Made by a program: the position numbers and the translations under genes
Origin: NZ13-RE01 sp964612975
GTDB lineage: Bacteria > Dictyoglomota > Dictyoglomia > Dictyoglomales > Dictyoglomaceae
Direction of reading: 5' to 3'
DNA length: 64,000 nt
NCBI GenBank assembly: GCA_964612975.1
Contig: CAZTGC010000007.1
Coordinates: 1 to 64,000, forward strand
The notes under the pieces: generated by a model
The model's database searches: none
What the model was told of the DNA's origin: nothing
The model's input: only the letters and a program-made list of their open reading frames with translations
Shown: positions 35,059 to 44,208 of the stretch, piece after piece
Layout: every line of letters starts with the position of its first letter
How positions within the stretch are numbered: the stretch's first letter is position 1

Positions 35059-37347
35059 TTAGTTCTCGTATAAATAAACATAAACTTTGTAGAACTTAAA
35101 GATTTCTTTGTTTTTAAAATTATTATCCAACCAATTTTTTATTTTTAGAGTCCTATCATTATAATCGCTTAATATTAACCAAAATCTTTTTGTATCTGAC
35201 AATTCCTTATTTAGTTCTTTACCATTAAAAAAATTAGGATTTAAAGGAATATAGGATAGATTTCCTCTATTATAATATTCAAAGGGCCTATAATAATAAG
35301 CTTCTGTTATCAAAACTTTATGAGAAGAATCGGAGTTTTTATGAATAAAGCTTACTATATCCCTCCAGGGACGGTTAAGGGTTTTCATGCGGAGATAATA
35401 GGATAGATCTAATATAGAATATAAGCTAATTAAAAAAAATACTAAGAGGATAATTAAGGGAGAGAATTTAAGTTTTTTAATTCCCCGGGACGATAAAATT
35501 AAAAGGCCCGGAACAAAGGCAGATAAATATCTACTACTATAAAAACTTTTTCCAAACATTGAAATTACTATTAGAGAAAGAAAGGGAATAAAAAAGTATA
35601 ATATATTTAATAAAAATCCCCTTTTTTCTTTATATGGAGGAAGGATTCCAAATAAGGAAAGAACTAAGAAGAAAGGTAGTAAAAAAATACTTAAGTTCCA
35701 TTTATCAATAGTACTCCTCGCAAATCCAAGGAAAATTTGATAAAAGGAGACAAGAACTGTAAAAATAGAAAGTTTTTGAGCCCCTTGATATACTTCTGGT
35801 GTGTTTCTTGTCAAAATAACATAAATCCAGGGAGAGAATACTATAAGATTTATAAACTGAAAAATAAACCAATTTTTCAAGTTTTTAAAATTCTTTCTTT
35901 GGGTTATAAAAACAAAGATATTTTCTGCTAATATTAATAGGCTTGAGAAGACATGAGTATATAATAGAATAGAATTTACCATCAAAATTTTTATGAGATT
36001 TTTTCGGCTAAATTCTTTATTTATCAGATCATAAGTGAAATTTAGGGAAATAAGGGCTAAAAAGGTAAATAGAGGGTACATTCGGGCTTCTTGGGAGAAA
36101 TATATTAAGAAGGGAGATAAGGAAAAAAGAAGAGAGGATATTAAAGCAGTTGTTTTATCATAGATCTTGTTTACAAATTTATATAATAATGGAATACTAA
36201 GGGTACCAAAGATAAAGGACAAGGATCTTAAAGCAAGTTCAGAATCTCCAAATAACTTTGTCCAAAAATACATAATTATAAAATATAAAGGAGGATGAAT
36301 TCCCGTCTGGGATCTATTTAGTATAATTCCCGTTATTTCCATCTGAGATACCTGGGCAGTTATTGCTTCATCAAGCCAAATACTTCTTTCTGAAATTTTA
36401 TATATCCTTAAGAGAGCTCCTAATAAAGTTATAATAAAAAGAACAATTTTACTATTCTTAAGGTCCTTATTAAGAATAGCTAACCCAATGATGGCAGGAA
36501 GAGCAGTATTTATTAAGAATAATAAAAAAGCACTATTAAAGGCTGCAGCAGGAGAAAGAGAGAATTTTCCAAGAAGGAGTATTGCAGTTCCCTCTCTAAT
36601 CCCTAATCCTCCAATGGTTATGGGGACAAGGTTTACCAGCATAACTATTGGGTAACAGATAAATGTAGGAAAAAATGAGAATTTTTCAAAGGAATTAGCA
36701 AGAAGATATACCTCTATTAGTACTAAAAAATAGGATAGAAAAGAAAGAAGGAAATTTAATAAAAGAGTCCTTCTTTTTAAATTTAGGATTCCTTCTATAA
36801 GTCTTGGGAATTTTTTAAAGGGATATATTTGGGAGAATTTTTCTAAAATCCTTGGATTAAAAATAAGAATTACAGAAAGAATTATTAGAATTCCTAATAT
36901 AATTGATATATGTATTCCAAAAAAGAAGAAAAATCCCCAGAGGGCAAGAATTAGTACCACCAAAAGATCAAAGATCTTATCCAGAATTACCAAACTTAAT
37001 CCTTCAATTCTCTTTTCTTTATTAATATTTCCAATTCTTGCAATCTCTCCCAGTCTTCCTGGAGTTATAAGTCCTATGGACATTCCAATAAAATAACTAT
37101 CAATAGATTTTAAAAAGGAATTTTCAATAATTAAATCCTTTAAAAGGAGATGCCATTTTAAAATTTTAAAGAAGGTAAATAAAAAACCAAAAAGGACTGC
37201 TAGTATTAAAAATTTTATATTTACAGAAGTTAAAGCTTGAAAAAGTTCCTGTCCTGGTAGCTTTTTAAATATAAAATAAAACACAAAAAGGGTTATTAAT
37301 AATTTTATGACATTAATAATTAAGTTTCTCTTTCCCTTCTGCATCAT
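35059..37347 (-). CDS. Fusion: flippase-like (LPG-synthase-TM/AglD type) domain plus GT-C glycosyltransferase
   Basis: 762 aa, all membrane protein. Residues about 1-300 match the lysylphosphatidylglycerol-synthase transmembrane/AglD-like family (LVLDK-type IEGLSLVILDKIFDLLVV, SIGLITPGRLGEIARIG, LVNLVPITIGGLGIREGTAILLL). From about 305 a second protein begins: RIYKISERSIWLDEAITAQ, with the Asp-Glu of ArnT/PMT-type GT-C enzymes, then TGIHPPLYFIIMYFWTKLFGDSELALRSLSF and more helices ending in a soluble tail. GT-C enzymes use polyprenyl-phosphate sugars on the outer membrane face. The two parts are normally separate genes. It overlaps the upstream gene by 35 nt. Confidence 0.85.
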   Translation of the reverse strand: MMQKGKRNLIINVIKLLITLFVFYFIFKKLPGQELFQALTSVNIKFLILAVLFGFLFTFFKILKWHLLLKDLIIENSFLKSIDSYFIGMSIGLITPGRLGEIARIGNINKEKRIEGLSLVILDKIFDLLVVLILALWGFFFFFGIHISIILGILIILSVILIFNPRILEKFSQIYPFKKFPRLIEGILNLKRRTLLLNFLLSFLSYFLVLIEVYLLANSFEKFSFFPTFICYPIVMLVNLVPITIGGLGIREGTAILLLGKFSLSPAAAFNSAFLLFLINTALPAIIGLAILNKDLKNSKIVLFIITLLGALLRIYKISERSIWLDEAITAQVSQMEITGIILNRSQTGIHPPLYFIIMYFWTKLFGDSELALRSLSFIFGTLSIPLLYKFVNKIYDKTTALISSLLFSLSPFLIYFSQEARMYPLFTFLALISLNFTYDLINKEFSRKNLIKILMVNSILLYTHVFSSLLILAENIFVFITQRKNFKNLKNWFIFQFINLIVFSPWIYVILTRNTPEVYQGAQKLSIFTVLVSFYQIFLGFARSTIDKWNLSIFLLPFFLVLSLFGILPPYKEKRGFLLNILYFFIPFLSLIVISMFGKSFYSSRYLSAFVPGLLILSSRGIKKLKFSPLIILLVFFLISLYSILDLSYYLRMKTLNRPWRDIVSFIHKNSDSSHKVLITEAYYYRPFEYYNRGNLSYIPLNPNFFNGKELNKELSDTKRFWLILSDYNDRTLKIKNWLDNNFKNKEIFKFYKVYVYLYEN

Positions 37348-38920
37348 ATTCTCTCCTTATTCTCACTGAATTTCTATTAACCTTTAGTATATGAAAATAA
37401 TTATTTAAATCTTGAATTTGAAAATATCTTGAGGAAGGGATAAAAATATATGGATTTTCCGTTCCAATTATTATTTTGTCAATTTTAAAAGGAGAATTTA
37501 TCTCATCTTCTATTATCACCCTATCCTTTTCGATAATAACCTTCCTTTTAAAGTTAACTGGTCCCCCTTTTTTATAAGATATTAGCATGCCTCTCAAAAC
37601 TTTTTTGACAAGGAAACCAAGAAATTTATTTCTTCCAAGGGTAGTTTGAAATAAATTTAACATTAAAGTTTTTGTTGGAGTCATATACTTAAAGGGAATC
37701 TTAAGAAGAGTTCCTTCTACATGATACCCCTCATTGAATAATATTTTAAGCTTAGGATTTAAAAAGGGAGCATATCTTTTTCTCTCAATGTAAACAATTG
37801 GTCCACTATCTCTCATGGATTTTAAAGTATTTTTAAAATCGATTCTTATTGTTCCCTGTTTCTTTAAATTCCCTATTATGTAAAAATTTCTATTACTTTC
37901 TATAAATATTCCACTCTCTGGAAAAGTCTTTGAGAATTCTTCTTCATAAATGGGATCTATTAATTCTCCTTTATAAAAATTTTCATGAGCTTGAATATAT
38001 GTATACCCCATATATGCAAGGTATCTATCATCTAAATTAGAGGGGCTTATACTTTTTTCCGCAAGAGTTGCCCTTCTCAAAGAAGAAAGGATTCTTTTTG
38101 CTGAGTCATTCCATCTTGCAGAGAACTCTATTCCCGATGGAATAATGTATTTTGTATTTCTTGAGCCATACTCTCCACCAAAGGAAAGATCAGGATGAGA
38201 GAAGAAAACTAAAAAACTTAATGCTCTATCTATCATGCTTTTTGCCTCTTGATCTTTTGTTTTTTCATAATACTTGCAAAGATAATCTATAGTTAGAGAA
38301 AGATATCCCATATCTGGACCTTGGTATTCCGGAAACCAACCCTCTTCTTTTTGTATCTTTTTTAGTTTTATCAACTTTGATAAAGCTCCCCTTTTATACT
38401 TCTCTTCAGAAGTTAAAAGATAAATATTATAAAGGGCAATGATACTCCCTGCTACTTGATTACATGCAGTAAAGTCATTATTGGTAAAAAGAAAATCCCC
38501 CGCTTTTTTTAGATGCTTTATCCCTTTACTAAAATTTTCTATTTTTTCCTTTAATAAAAGAAAGGATTCGGAGATAGCATAAGAGGAAAAAGCAGTTGCA
38601 ACAAAACTATGCTCATGGGGATACCATTCGTCAAAGGATCCATTACTCCTTTGGATTTTACACCAAAAATCTATTCCTGCATTTATGAAGGAGAGAATTG
38701 TTGCATCTTTAAAAAATATATTTTCTGGTTCCTTTAAATTATAAAGAAGGGTTAGGGTAAGGACAGCTTCCTGAAATCTTGCACAGGGAAAAGCTACAAT
38801 ATTATAATGCCAATAATTTCTATCAAAACAACCAAGGGTAGGACTTGATAGATTTTTGTCTAAAAGCCCCAATAATCTTGGAATTTCAGAGAGGATTTTT
38901 CTTAGATAAACATTATTCAA
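37313..38920 (-). CDS. Large soluble alpha/alpha-barrel-like protein in the glycan locus, function unknown
   Basis: 535 aa without signal peptide. The N-terminal 300 residues are regular helical repeats with sugar-enzyme character (FDRNYWHYNIVAFPCARFQEAVLTL, DFWCKIQRSNGSFDEWYPHEHSFVATAFSSYAI, EGWFPEYQGPDMGYLSLTIDYL, GGEYGSRNTKYIIPSGIEF). The C-terminal part is beta-rich. This layout fits (alpha/alpha) toroid polysaccharide lyases or heparinase-like enzymes, but the family is not certain. It overlaps both neighbours (8 nt with the GT2, 35 nt with the fusion), which indicates tight coupling in one glycan module. Confidence 0.6.
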   Translation of the reverse strand: MNNVYLRKILSEIPRLLGLLDKNLSSPTLGCFDRNYWHYNIVAFPCARFQEAVLTLTLLYNLKEPENIFFKDATILSFINAGIDFWCKIQRSNGSFDEWYPHEHSFVATAFSSYAISESFLLLKEKIENFSKGIKHLKKAGDFLFTNNDFTACNQVAGSIIALYNIYLLTSEEKYKRGALSKLIKLKKIQKEEGWFPEYQGPDMGYLSLTIDYLCKYYEKTKDQEAKSMIDRALSFLVFFSHPDLSFGGEYGSRNTKYIIPSGIEFSARWNDSAKRILSSLRRATLAEKSISPSNLDDRYLAYMGYTYIQAHENFYKGELIDPIYEEEFSKTFPESGIFIESNRNFYIIGNLKKQGTIRIDFKNTLKSMRDSGPIVYIERKRYAPFLNPKLKILFNEGYHVEGTLLKIPFKYMTPTKTLMLNLFQTTLGRNKFLGFLVKKVLRGMLISYKKGGPVNFKRKVIIEKDRVIIEDEINSPFKIDKIIIGTENPYIFIPSSRYFQIQDLNNYFHILKVNRNSVRIRREYDAEGKEKLNY

Positions 38921-39854
38921 ATCCTACTTCCTCGGCAATTAAATATTCTCTTTTCCTTTCATGGGTTAAATTACTTAGCATTTCGCCTATAAGTCCTATG
39001 GATAAAAATTGGACTCCCATAATCATAAGGAGGACTCCAAAGGTCAATAAAGGTCTTGTCCCAATCAATGCCCCTGTCAAAAGTTTATATAAAACTAAGG
39101 ATAGATTTATAATAAATCCAGTGATTAAAAATAATATTCCAATACCTCCAAAAAGATGCATAGGTCTTTTCAAAAATCTTGTTAAGAAAACGACTGTTAT
39201 TAAATCTAAAAATCCCTTAATTATTCTTTTCCAGCCATATTTTGATCTTCCATATTTTCTTTCATGGTGTTCTACTGGAATTTCTGTAATTTTAAATCCC
39301 TTACTATTTGCTAAGGCAGGAATATATCTATACAATTCTCCATAAATTTCTAAATTTTCCACCACCTCTCTTCTATATGCTTTATATCCACAATTAAAAT
39401 CATGAATTTTAACTCCAGTAAGGATACTTGCTAATTTATTAAAAATTTTGGATGGTAATGTTTTTGTTATGGGATCTTTTCTTTTCTTCTTCCAACCTGA
39501 TACTAAGTCATATCCCTCTTTTATTTTTTCAATAAATTTAGGAATTTCCTTAGGATCGTCCTGTAAGTCCGCATCCATGGTAATAATAATATCTCCCTTT
39601 GCTCTATTAAACCCTGCGAGTAAGGCAGATGATTTCCCAAAGTTTCTTCTAAACCTAATTAATTTAACTCTTTTATCCCTCTCATGAATCCCTTTTAAAA
39701 CTTCATAGGAATTGTCAGAGCTTCCATCATCAATAAAAATTATCTCAAAGGAAAAATTAGAGGGAACATTTTTTAAAATTCCCTCATATAATTCTTCTAA
39801 TGTTCCCTCTTCATCCCTTAGAGGTATAACAAAAGATAAATTAATTTTTCCCAT
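38913..39854 (-). CDS. GT2 glycosyltransferase, polyprenyl-phosphate sugar synthase type (DPM1/ArnC-like)
   Basis: 313 aa. The GT-A domain has FVIPLRDEEGTLEELYEGI, IIFIDDGSSDNSYEVLKGI, the DADLQDDPKEIPKFIE metal-binding motif, and GVKIHDFNCGYKAYRREV. Two C-terminal membrane helices (about 232-255 and 268-292) anchor it as in GtrB or ArnC. It should transfer a sugar from a nucleotide donor to polyprenyl phosphate, making the donor used by the GT-C domain encoded two genes on. A TATAAT lies 8 nt before the ATG and there is no Shine-Dalgarno, so the message is probably leaderless. Confidence 0.9.
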   Translation of the reverse strand: MGKINLSFVIPLRDEEGTLEELYEGILKNVPSNFSFEIIFIDDGSSDNSYEVLKGIHERDKRVKLIRFRRNFGKSSALLAGFNRAKGDIIITMDADLQDDPKEIPKFIEKIKEGYDLVSGWKKKRKDPITKTLPSKIFNKLASILTGVKIHDFNCGYKAYRREVVENLEIYGELYRYIPALANSKGFKITEIPVEHHERKYGRSKYGWKRIIKGFLDLITVVFLTRFLKRPMHLFGGIGILFLITGFIINLSLVLYKLLTGALIGTRPLLTFGVLLMIMGVQFLSIGLIGEMLSNLTHERKREYLIAEEVGFE

Positions 39855-39862
39855 CGAGATAT

Positions 39863-39868
39863 ATTATA
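39863..39868 (-). promoter_or_regulatory. -10 box of a probable leaderless promoter for the glycan locus
   Basis: TATAAT on the minus strand ends 8 nt before the ATG of the GT2 gene, in the 27-bp gap after the SDR gene. The -35 is poor. The GT2 start has no ribosome binding site. Confidence 0.45.
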
Positions 39869-39881
39869 ATAGACTTTACAT

Positions 39882-40640
39882 TTATAATAAAGCTCCCCCA
39901 TCTATATTAATTATGCTTCCCGTCATATATGCTGCCTCGTCACAAGCAGCAAAAAGTATTGCAAAGGCAATCTCTTCTTCTCTTCCTAATCTTCCTAAGG
40001 GTCTTCTTTCTGCCATTTGTTTTAAAACTTCATCAGGATTTGATAATTTCTTTAATCTTTCTGCAAGTCCCTGGGTATATGTAGTTCCAGGACAAACACA
40101 ATTTGCCCTTATATTTTCCTTTGCATAATCTATAGCTATGGATTTTGTAAGGGAAATGAGAGCTCCCTTTGATACACTATATGCAAATCTATCGGGAATT
40201 CCTTTTAAGCCTGCCTCTGAAGATACATTTACTATAACTCCTCCTCCTTGTTTTTTCATTTGTTGAACTGCATACTTTGATAGTAAAAATGGACCTTTTA
40301 CATTTATTCTCATGGTTTTTTCAAAATCCTCTTCTGAGGTGTTTTCAACTTTCCCAACTAAGACAATACCTGCATTATTGACAAGAATATCAAGCCTTCC
40401 ATAAGCATTAACAATTTCTTTTATAATTTTTTCTGCCTCAGAAGGGATAGATATATCCCCTAAGATGAAAACAGCCTCTCCTCCTTGACTTTTTATTATC
40501 TCTACAGTTTCCTTTCCCCCTTCTTCAGATATGTCATTTACTCCAACCTTTGCTCCCCTTTCTGTAAACATAATTGCAGTTTTTCTTCCAATTCCAGATC
40601 CTGCTCCAGTAATTAGAACTACTTTGTTTTTAAAATTCAT
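39882..40640 (-). CDS. Short-chain dehydrogenase/reductase (FabG/gluconate-dehydrogenase-like)
   Basis: 252 aa. Classical SDR: TGAGSGIGRKTAIMF cofactor loop, NNAGIV, catalytic Ser-Tyr-Lys in VSSEAGLKGIPDRFAYSVSKGALISL, and C-terminal EIAFAILFAACDEAAYMTGSIINIDGG. It is the last gene of the RpiR/TRAP operon, 18 nt after dctM. It probably oxidises or reduces a sugar acid or polyol brought in by the TRAP system (context inference). Confidence 0.9.
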   Translation of the reverse strand: MNFKNKVVLITGAGSGIGRKTAIMFTERGAKVGVNDISEEGGKETVEIIKSQGGEAVFILGDISIPSEAEKIIKEIVNAYGRLDILVNNAGIVLVGKVENTSEEDFEKTMRINVKGPFLLSKYAVQQMKKQGGGVIVNVSSEAGLKGIPDRFAYSVSKGALISLTKSIAIDYAKENIRANCVCPGTTYTQGLAERLKKLSNPDEVLKQMAERRPLGRLGREEEIAFAILFAACDEAAYMTGSIINIDGGALL

Positions 40641-40658
40641 ATTTATTTCCTCCCTTCT

Positions 40659-41945
40659 TTATTTCCCAAAGATTAAATTAGGAATAAATAATACTAAATC
40701 TGGGAAAAAGATAATAGTTATTACTGCTAAAATTACTGCTATTAAAAAAGGCCAAGATTCCCTTATAAATTCTCCAATAGATACATCCAAAATAGAACAT
40801 ACCGCATACATTGCAGCACCTACTGGAGGGGTGAAGTTTCCTATAGCACAAATAATAACAAAAACTAATCCAAAATGTACAGGATCAATTCCTAATTTTA
40901 ATGCAATGGGGAAAAATATCGATGTAAGCATAAGAATAAGAACCGTTGCATCAATAAAGAAACCAGCAATTAATATAAGAGCAATTAATATAAGAAGGAA
41001 AACATATGGATTATTTGTAATACCAAGAATAAAATTAGATATAATTTCTGGAATTCTTTCCCATACTATCCCATAGGAAAATATAGAGGAAAAGGCTATT
41101 AGAGACATAGTGGCGCCAATATCAATAGTTGAACCCCTTAATGCTTCTAAAAAGTTTTTAAAATTTAAATCTCCATATATTAAAGTCCCTATTATAACAG
41201 CATAAACTACACAAAGGGCTCCGACCTCCGATGGAGTAAAATATCCTCCCCTTAATCCCACCAGCAATATTAAAGGGAAAAGAATTGCCCAGATACCGCT
41301 ATAGGACGCATATATTAACTCTTTAAAGGATGCCCTTTTTTCCCTTTGAGGGGGAAATTTTCTTATCCTTGCAGTTATTGCAACAGTAATCATGAGATAG
41401 GTCATTATTAGAAGTCCTGGTACTATTCCTCCTGCAAAAAGCCTTCCAATAGATACTTGAGCAATAGTTCCAAATAGTATAAGACCAATACTTGGAGGAA
41501 TTGTTGGAACCTCTAAGGAAGAAAAAACTAAAGATCCTGCTGCATACCCCTTAGGGAGTCCTCTTTTAATCATCTCTGGCCCCAACATACGTGCTTCCAT
41601 TGCTGCATCAGCAATGGCAGATCCAGATACACCTCCCATAAGAGCAGAAAGGACACAGGTGACTTGTGCTAATCCTCCCCTTAAATGTCCCACAAGTACT
41701 GTTGAAAGGTTAATTAATCTCTTAGTTATCCCAGAATGATTCATCATATTTCCCGCAAGAATAAATAATGGAATTGCTAAGAGGGTAAAATTCAAGGTTT
41801 GAGATAAGGGTAATTGAACTGGTGTTGTTAAGGGAATTTCCAAGGGATGCTGGAAGAAGAATAAAAGTCCTGATATAGCAATAGCAAAAACAACAGGCAT
41901 TCCTAAGATCATAAACACCAAGAATGCTATTACAACTATTAACAT
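40659..41945 (-). CDS. dctM: TRAP transporter large permease DctM
   Basis: 428 aa with about twelve membrane helices. Typical DctM sequence: FLVFMILGMPVVFAIAISGLLFF, PLFILAGNMMNHSGITKRLINL, LMGGVSGSAIADAAMEARMLGPEMIKRGLPKGYAAG and TPPVGAAMYAVCSI. It drives sodium- or proton-coupled uptake with the DctQ subunit. It begins 2 nt after dctQ. Confidence 0.95.
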   Translation of the reverse strand: MLIVVIAFLVFMILGMPVVFAIAISGLLFFFQHPLEIPLTTPVQLPLSQTLNFTLLAIPLFILAGNMMNHSGITKRLINLSTVLVGHLRGGLAQVTCVLSALMGGVSGSAIADAAMEARMLGPEMIKRGLPKGYAAGSLVFSSLEVPTIPPSIGLILFGTIAQVSIGRLFAGGIVPGLLIMTYLMITVAITARIRKFPPQREKRASFKELIYASYSGIWAILFPLILLVGLRGGYFTPSEVGALCVVYAVIIGTLIYGDLNFKNFLEALRGSTIDIGATMSLIAFSSIFSYGIVWERIPEIISNFILGITNNPYVFLLILIALILIAGFFIDATVLILMLTSIFFPIALKLGIDPVHFGLVFVIICAIGNFTPPVGAAMYAVCSILDVSIGEFIRESWPFLIAVILAVITIIFFPDLVLFIPNLIFGK

Positions 41946-41947
41946 GT

Positions 41948-42424
41948 TTATTGCCTCCTTTTTAAGGATTTTATCTCATCTATTATCTTATAAATAGCAG
42001 TAAAGAGGATAAGAAGGGATCCAAAGGGAAGGCTAATAGTAACCCAAGAATAACTGAATCCATAAATACCTTCATAGGTTCTAAATCTCATATCATAAGC
42101 AGCTTCTATTCCAAATCTAATAAGAAAAATCAAAAATCCAGCGATAATTATATAATTTATTATTCTTATAATTGCCTGAACTTTCTCTGGAAATTTTTTT
42201 ACAAAAAAATCAATGGTCATTAGCTTATCTCTTCTAAAGGCTACATCTGTTGCTAAGAATGCAGTCCATGCAAAAAGGAAACTTGCCAATGGATTTGCCC
42301 ATCTTATTGGATTTTTTAGGGTTCTTGAAACCCCTGCAGTAAAAACTAAAATTGCAATAGAGACTAAAAAGATTTGGGCTAAGAAGATCTCAAACTTACC
42401 AAGAAAATCATAGATTTTTCTCAT
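41948..42424 (-). CDS. dctQ: TRAP transporter small permease DctQ
   Basis: 158 aa with four membrane helices. The Trp-rich motif NPIRWANPLASFLFAWTAFLATDVAFRRDKLMTIDFF is characteristic of DctQ. It bridges the binding protein and DctM. A terminator hairpin separates it from dctP upstream. Confidence 0.93.
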   Translation of the reverse strand: MRKIYDFLGKFEIFLAQIFLVSIAILVFTAGVSRTLKNPIRWANPLASFLFAWTAFLATDVAFRRDKLMTIDFFVKKFPEKVQAIIRIINYIIIAGFLIFLIRFGIEAAYDMRFRTYEGIYGFSYSWVTISLPFGSLLILFTAIYKIIDEIKSLKRRQ

Positions 42425-42439
42425 ATCCTTTCACCTCAT

Positions 42440-42486
42440 CCATAAAAAAATAAAGGGATCGGACCTTATAAAAAGATCCGATCCCT
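42440..42486 (-). terminator. Intrinsic terminator between dctP and dctQM
   Basis: On the minus strand AGGGATCGGA (42486-42477) pairs with 42463-42454, with a 13-nt loop, and is followed by TTTATTTTTTTATGG. It lies directly after the dctP stop and before dctQ, so read-through sets permease expression below binding-protein expression. Confidence 0.9.
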
Positions 42487-42497
42487 AAGGATAAAGT

Positions 42498-43499
42498 TTA
42501 CTTCTTTCTAAGTTCTTTCCAAACCTTATCCTTTGCCTCTTTAATCTTTAAAACTTCGTAGGCCCTTTCTCCTACCTTCTTGAATGCTGCTATATCTATA
42601 TCTTTCTTTGGTACTATAATCATTCCCCTTTCTTGGATCATCTTTTTAACTTCCTCTTCTCTTGCAAATACAGTTTTTGTTGTCTCTATCCCTGCCTTGT
42701 CACATTCTTCCTCAAGAATCTTTTGATAAGTTAAAGGTAAACTTCTAAACCATTTTGCACTAACCACTTCAAAGTTTATTAATAAAATATGGCCTGTCTC
42801 ATTCACATATTTTAGTACTTCGTATAATCTCATTCCTGGTATATTGTTATATACAAGCTCTACTCCATCTACTGCTTTCTGCTGAAGGGCAGGATATATA
42901 TCACCAAAGGCAATAGCTACAGGGGTAGCTCCAAGGGCACGGATGGATTCTTGCCAGACAGGAGCTCCAGGAGTTCTAATACGAAGTCCCTTTAAATCCT
43001 CAGGATTTTTTATTGGTTTGTTGGTCATAAAATGTCTAAATCCTTGTATCCAGACAAAGGAGAGAACCTTAAATCCATATTTTTCTTCTAAGGTTTTTAG
43101 CCAATTGTGGACAGTAGGCATCTTCTTTAGTTTTTGTACCTCTTCAGGAGAATCTACAAAATAAGGACAGTTCATTATTCCAATACTGGGAACATACATT
43201 CCCATTCTTGCAGAATCAGTATTTTGACCTATATTAGCTCCTTTTCTGATTTGTTCCAATATATCTTCCTCTACACCCAGCTGTGCACTGTGATATACCT
43301 CAATCTTAAGTCCACCTTTTGTTCTTTCCTCTACTGCCTTTGCCCACTTTAAGAATCCTTCATGATAGGGATCTAATGGGGATAGCACATGGTTGAATTT
43401 TAGTACAAATTTTGGAGTCTGAGCAGATAATGGTATAGCTAATAATATTAGCATTGAAAAAGAAAGGATAATTAAAGAAATTTTTCTAAACTTTTCCAT
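42498..43499 (-). CDS. dctP: TRAP transporter substrate-binding protein DctP
   Basis: 333 aa. Signal peptide (MEKFRKISLIILSFSMLILLAIPLSAQ), then the DctP fold: FKFNHVLS-type FVLKFNHVLSPLDPYHEGFLKWAKAVEERT, VYHSAQLGVEEDILEQIRKGA, and the LRIRTPGAPVWQESIRALGATPVAIAFGDIYPALQQKAVDGVE signature with the Arg that binds the substrate carboxylate. Genes for KDPG aldolase and hydroxyacid dehydrogenase in the same operon point to a sugar acid. Confidence 0.95.
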   Translation of the reverse strand: MEKFRKISLIILSFSMLILLAIPLSAQTPKFVLKFNHVLSPLDPYHEGFLKWAKAVEERTKGGLKIEVYHSAQLGVEEDILEQIRKGANIGQNTDSARMGMYVPSIGIMNCPYFVDSPEEVQKLKKMPTVHNWLKTLEEKYGFKVLSFVWIQGFRHFMTNKPIKNPEDLKGLRIRTPGAPVWQESIRALGATPVAIAFGDIYPALQQKAVDGVELVYNNIPGMRLYEVLKYVNETGHILLINFEVVSAKWFRSLPLTYQKILEEECDKAGIETTKTVFAREEEVKKMIQERGMIIVPKKDIDIAAFKKVGERAYEVLKIKEAKDKVWKELRKK

Positions 43500-43558
43500 T
43501 GCATTTCCTCCATTTTAAGAAATTTTTTCATTATTAATCTCAAAATTCATTTAAGTTT

Positions 43559-44206
43559 TTAATTTTCTCTTTCCCTTTTCACCTCCTCTATAAATTTTTG
43601 AGCTCTTTCTGATAATAGATCCCATCTTTTTTCAGATACCAGTTTTTTATCCACCAAGTTTCCTCCTACCCCCACAAAGCAGGCACCTGCTTTAATGAAT
43701 TCCCCTACATTTTCAAGACTAACCCCACCTGTTGGAGAAAGCCTAATATGGGGCATAGGTCCATGAATATCCTTTATAAATTGGGGACCTAAAGAAGATG
43801 CAGGGAAAATCTTTATTACATCTCCACCTTCTTCCCATGCTGTAAGAATTTCTGTAGGGGTATATGCCCCAGGGATTACAACTTTATCATATCTATGACA
43901 AATTTTTATAATTTCAGGTTTTAAAACAGGAGATACAATGAATTCTGCACCCGCTAATATGGCAAGTCTTGCAGTTTCTGGATCAAGCACAGTCCCAACT
44001 CCTAAAACTATATCCCTTCCCATATTCTTTGATATTTCTGGAAGCATGTTAAGAGCATTAGGTGTGGTCATTGTAAGCTCAATCCCGATTACTCCACCCT
44101 CTTTTAAGGATTTTGCAATGTTTAATAGTTCCTCGGAACTATCTACTCTAATCACTGCTACAACTCCACAATCAATAATTTTTTCTAAGGTTTTTTCCCT
44201 TCCCAT
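43559..44206 (-). CDS. eda: KDPG/KHG aldolase (2-keto-3-deoxy-6-phosphogluconate aldolase)
   Basis: 215-aa TIM barrel. Motifs: GVVAVIRVDSSEELL at the start, GIELTMTTPNAL, GVGTVLDPETARLAILAGAEFIVSP, the Schiff-base Lys in GGDVIKIFPAS, and LSPTGGVSLENVGEFIKAG. It cleaves KDPG, or the related 4-hydroxy-2-oxoglutarate, to pyruvate and glyceraldehyde-3-phosphate or glyoxylate. It lies 2 nt after the hydroxyacid dehydrogenase and before the TRAP genes. No KDG kinase is seen in the window. Confidence 0.93.
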   Translation of the reverse strand: MGREKTLEKIIDCGVVAVIRVDSSEELLNIAKSLKEGGVIGIELTMTTPNALNMLPEISKNMGRDIVLGVGTVLDPETARLAILAGAEFIVSPVLKPEIIKICHRYDKVVIPGAYTPTEILTAWEEGGDVIKIFPASSLGPQFIKDIHGPMPHIRLSPTGGVSLENVGEFIKAGACFVGVGGNLVDKKLVSEKRWDLLSERAQKFIEEVKREREN

Positions 44207-44208
44207 TT

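Noticed and set aside
38845..39345. 166-codon plus-strand open frame over the GT2 gene
   Set aside because: Antisense to a GT2 gene with all motifs in place; no start signals.
40531..41076. 181-codon plus-strand open frame over the SDR/dctM junction
   Set aside because: Antisense shadow of two well-identified genes, with no ribosome site and low-complexity Ile/Lys/Pro composition.
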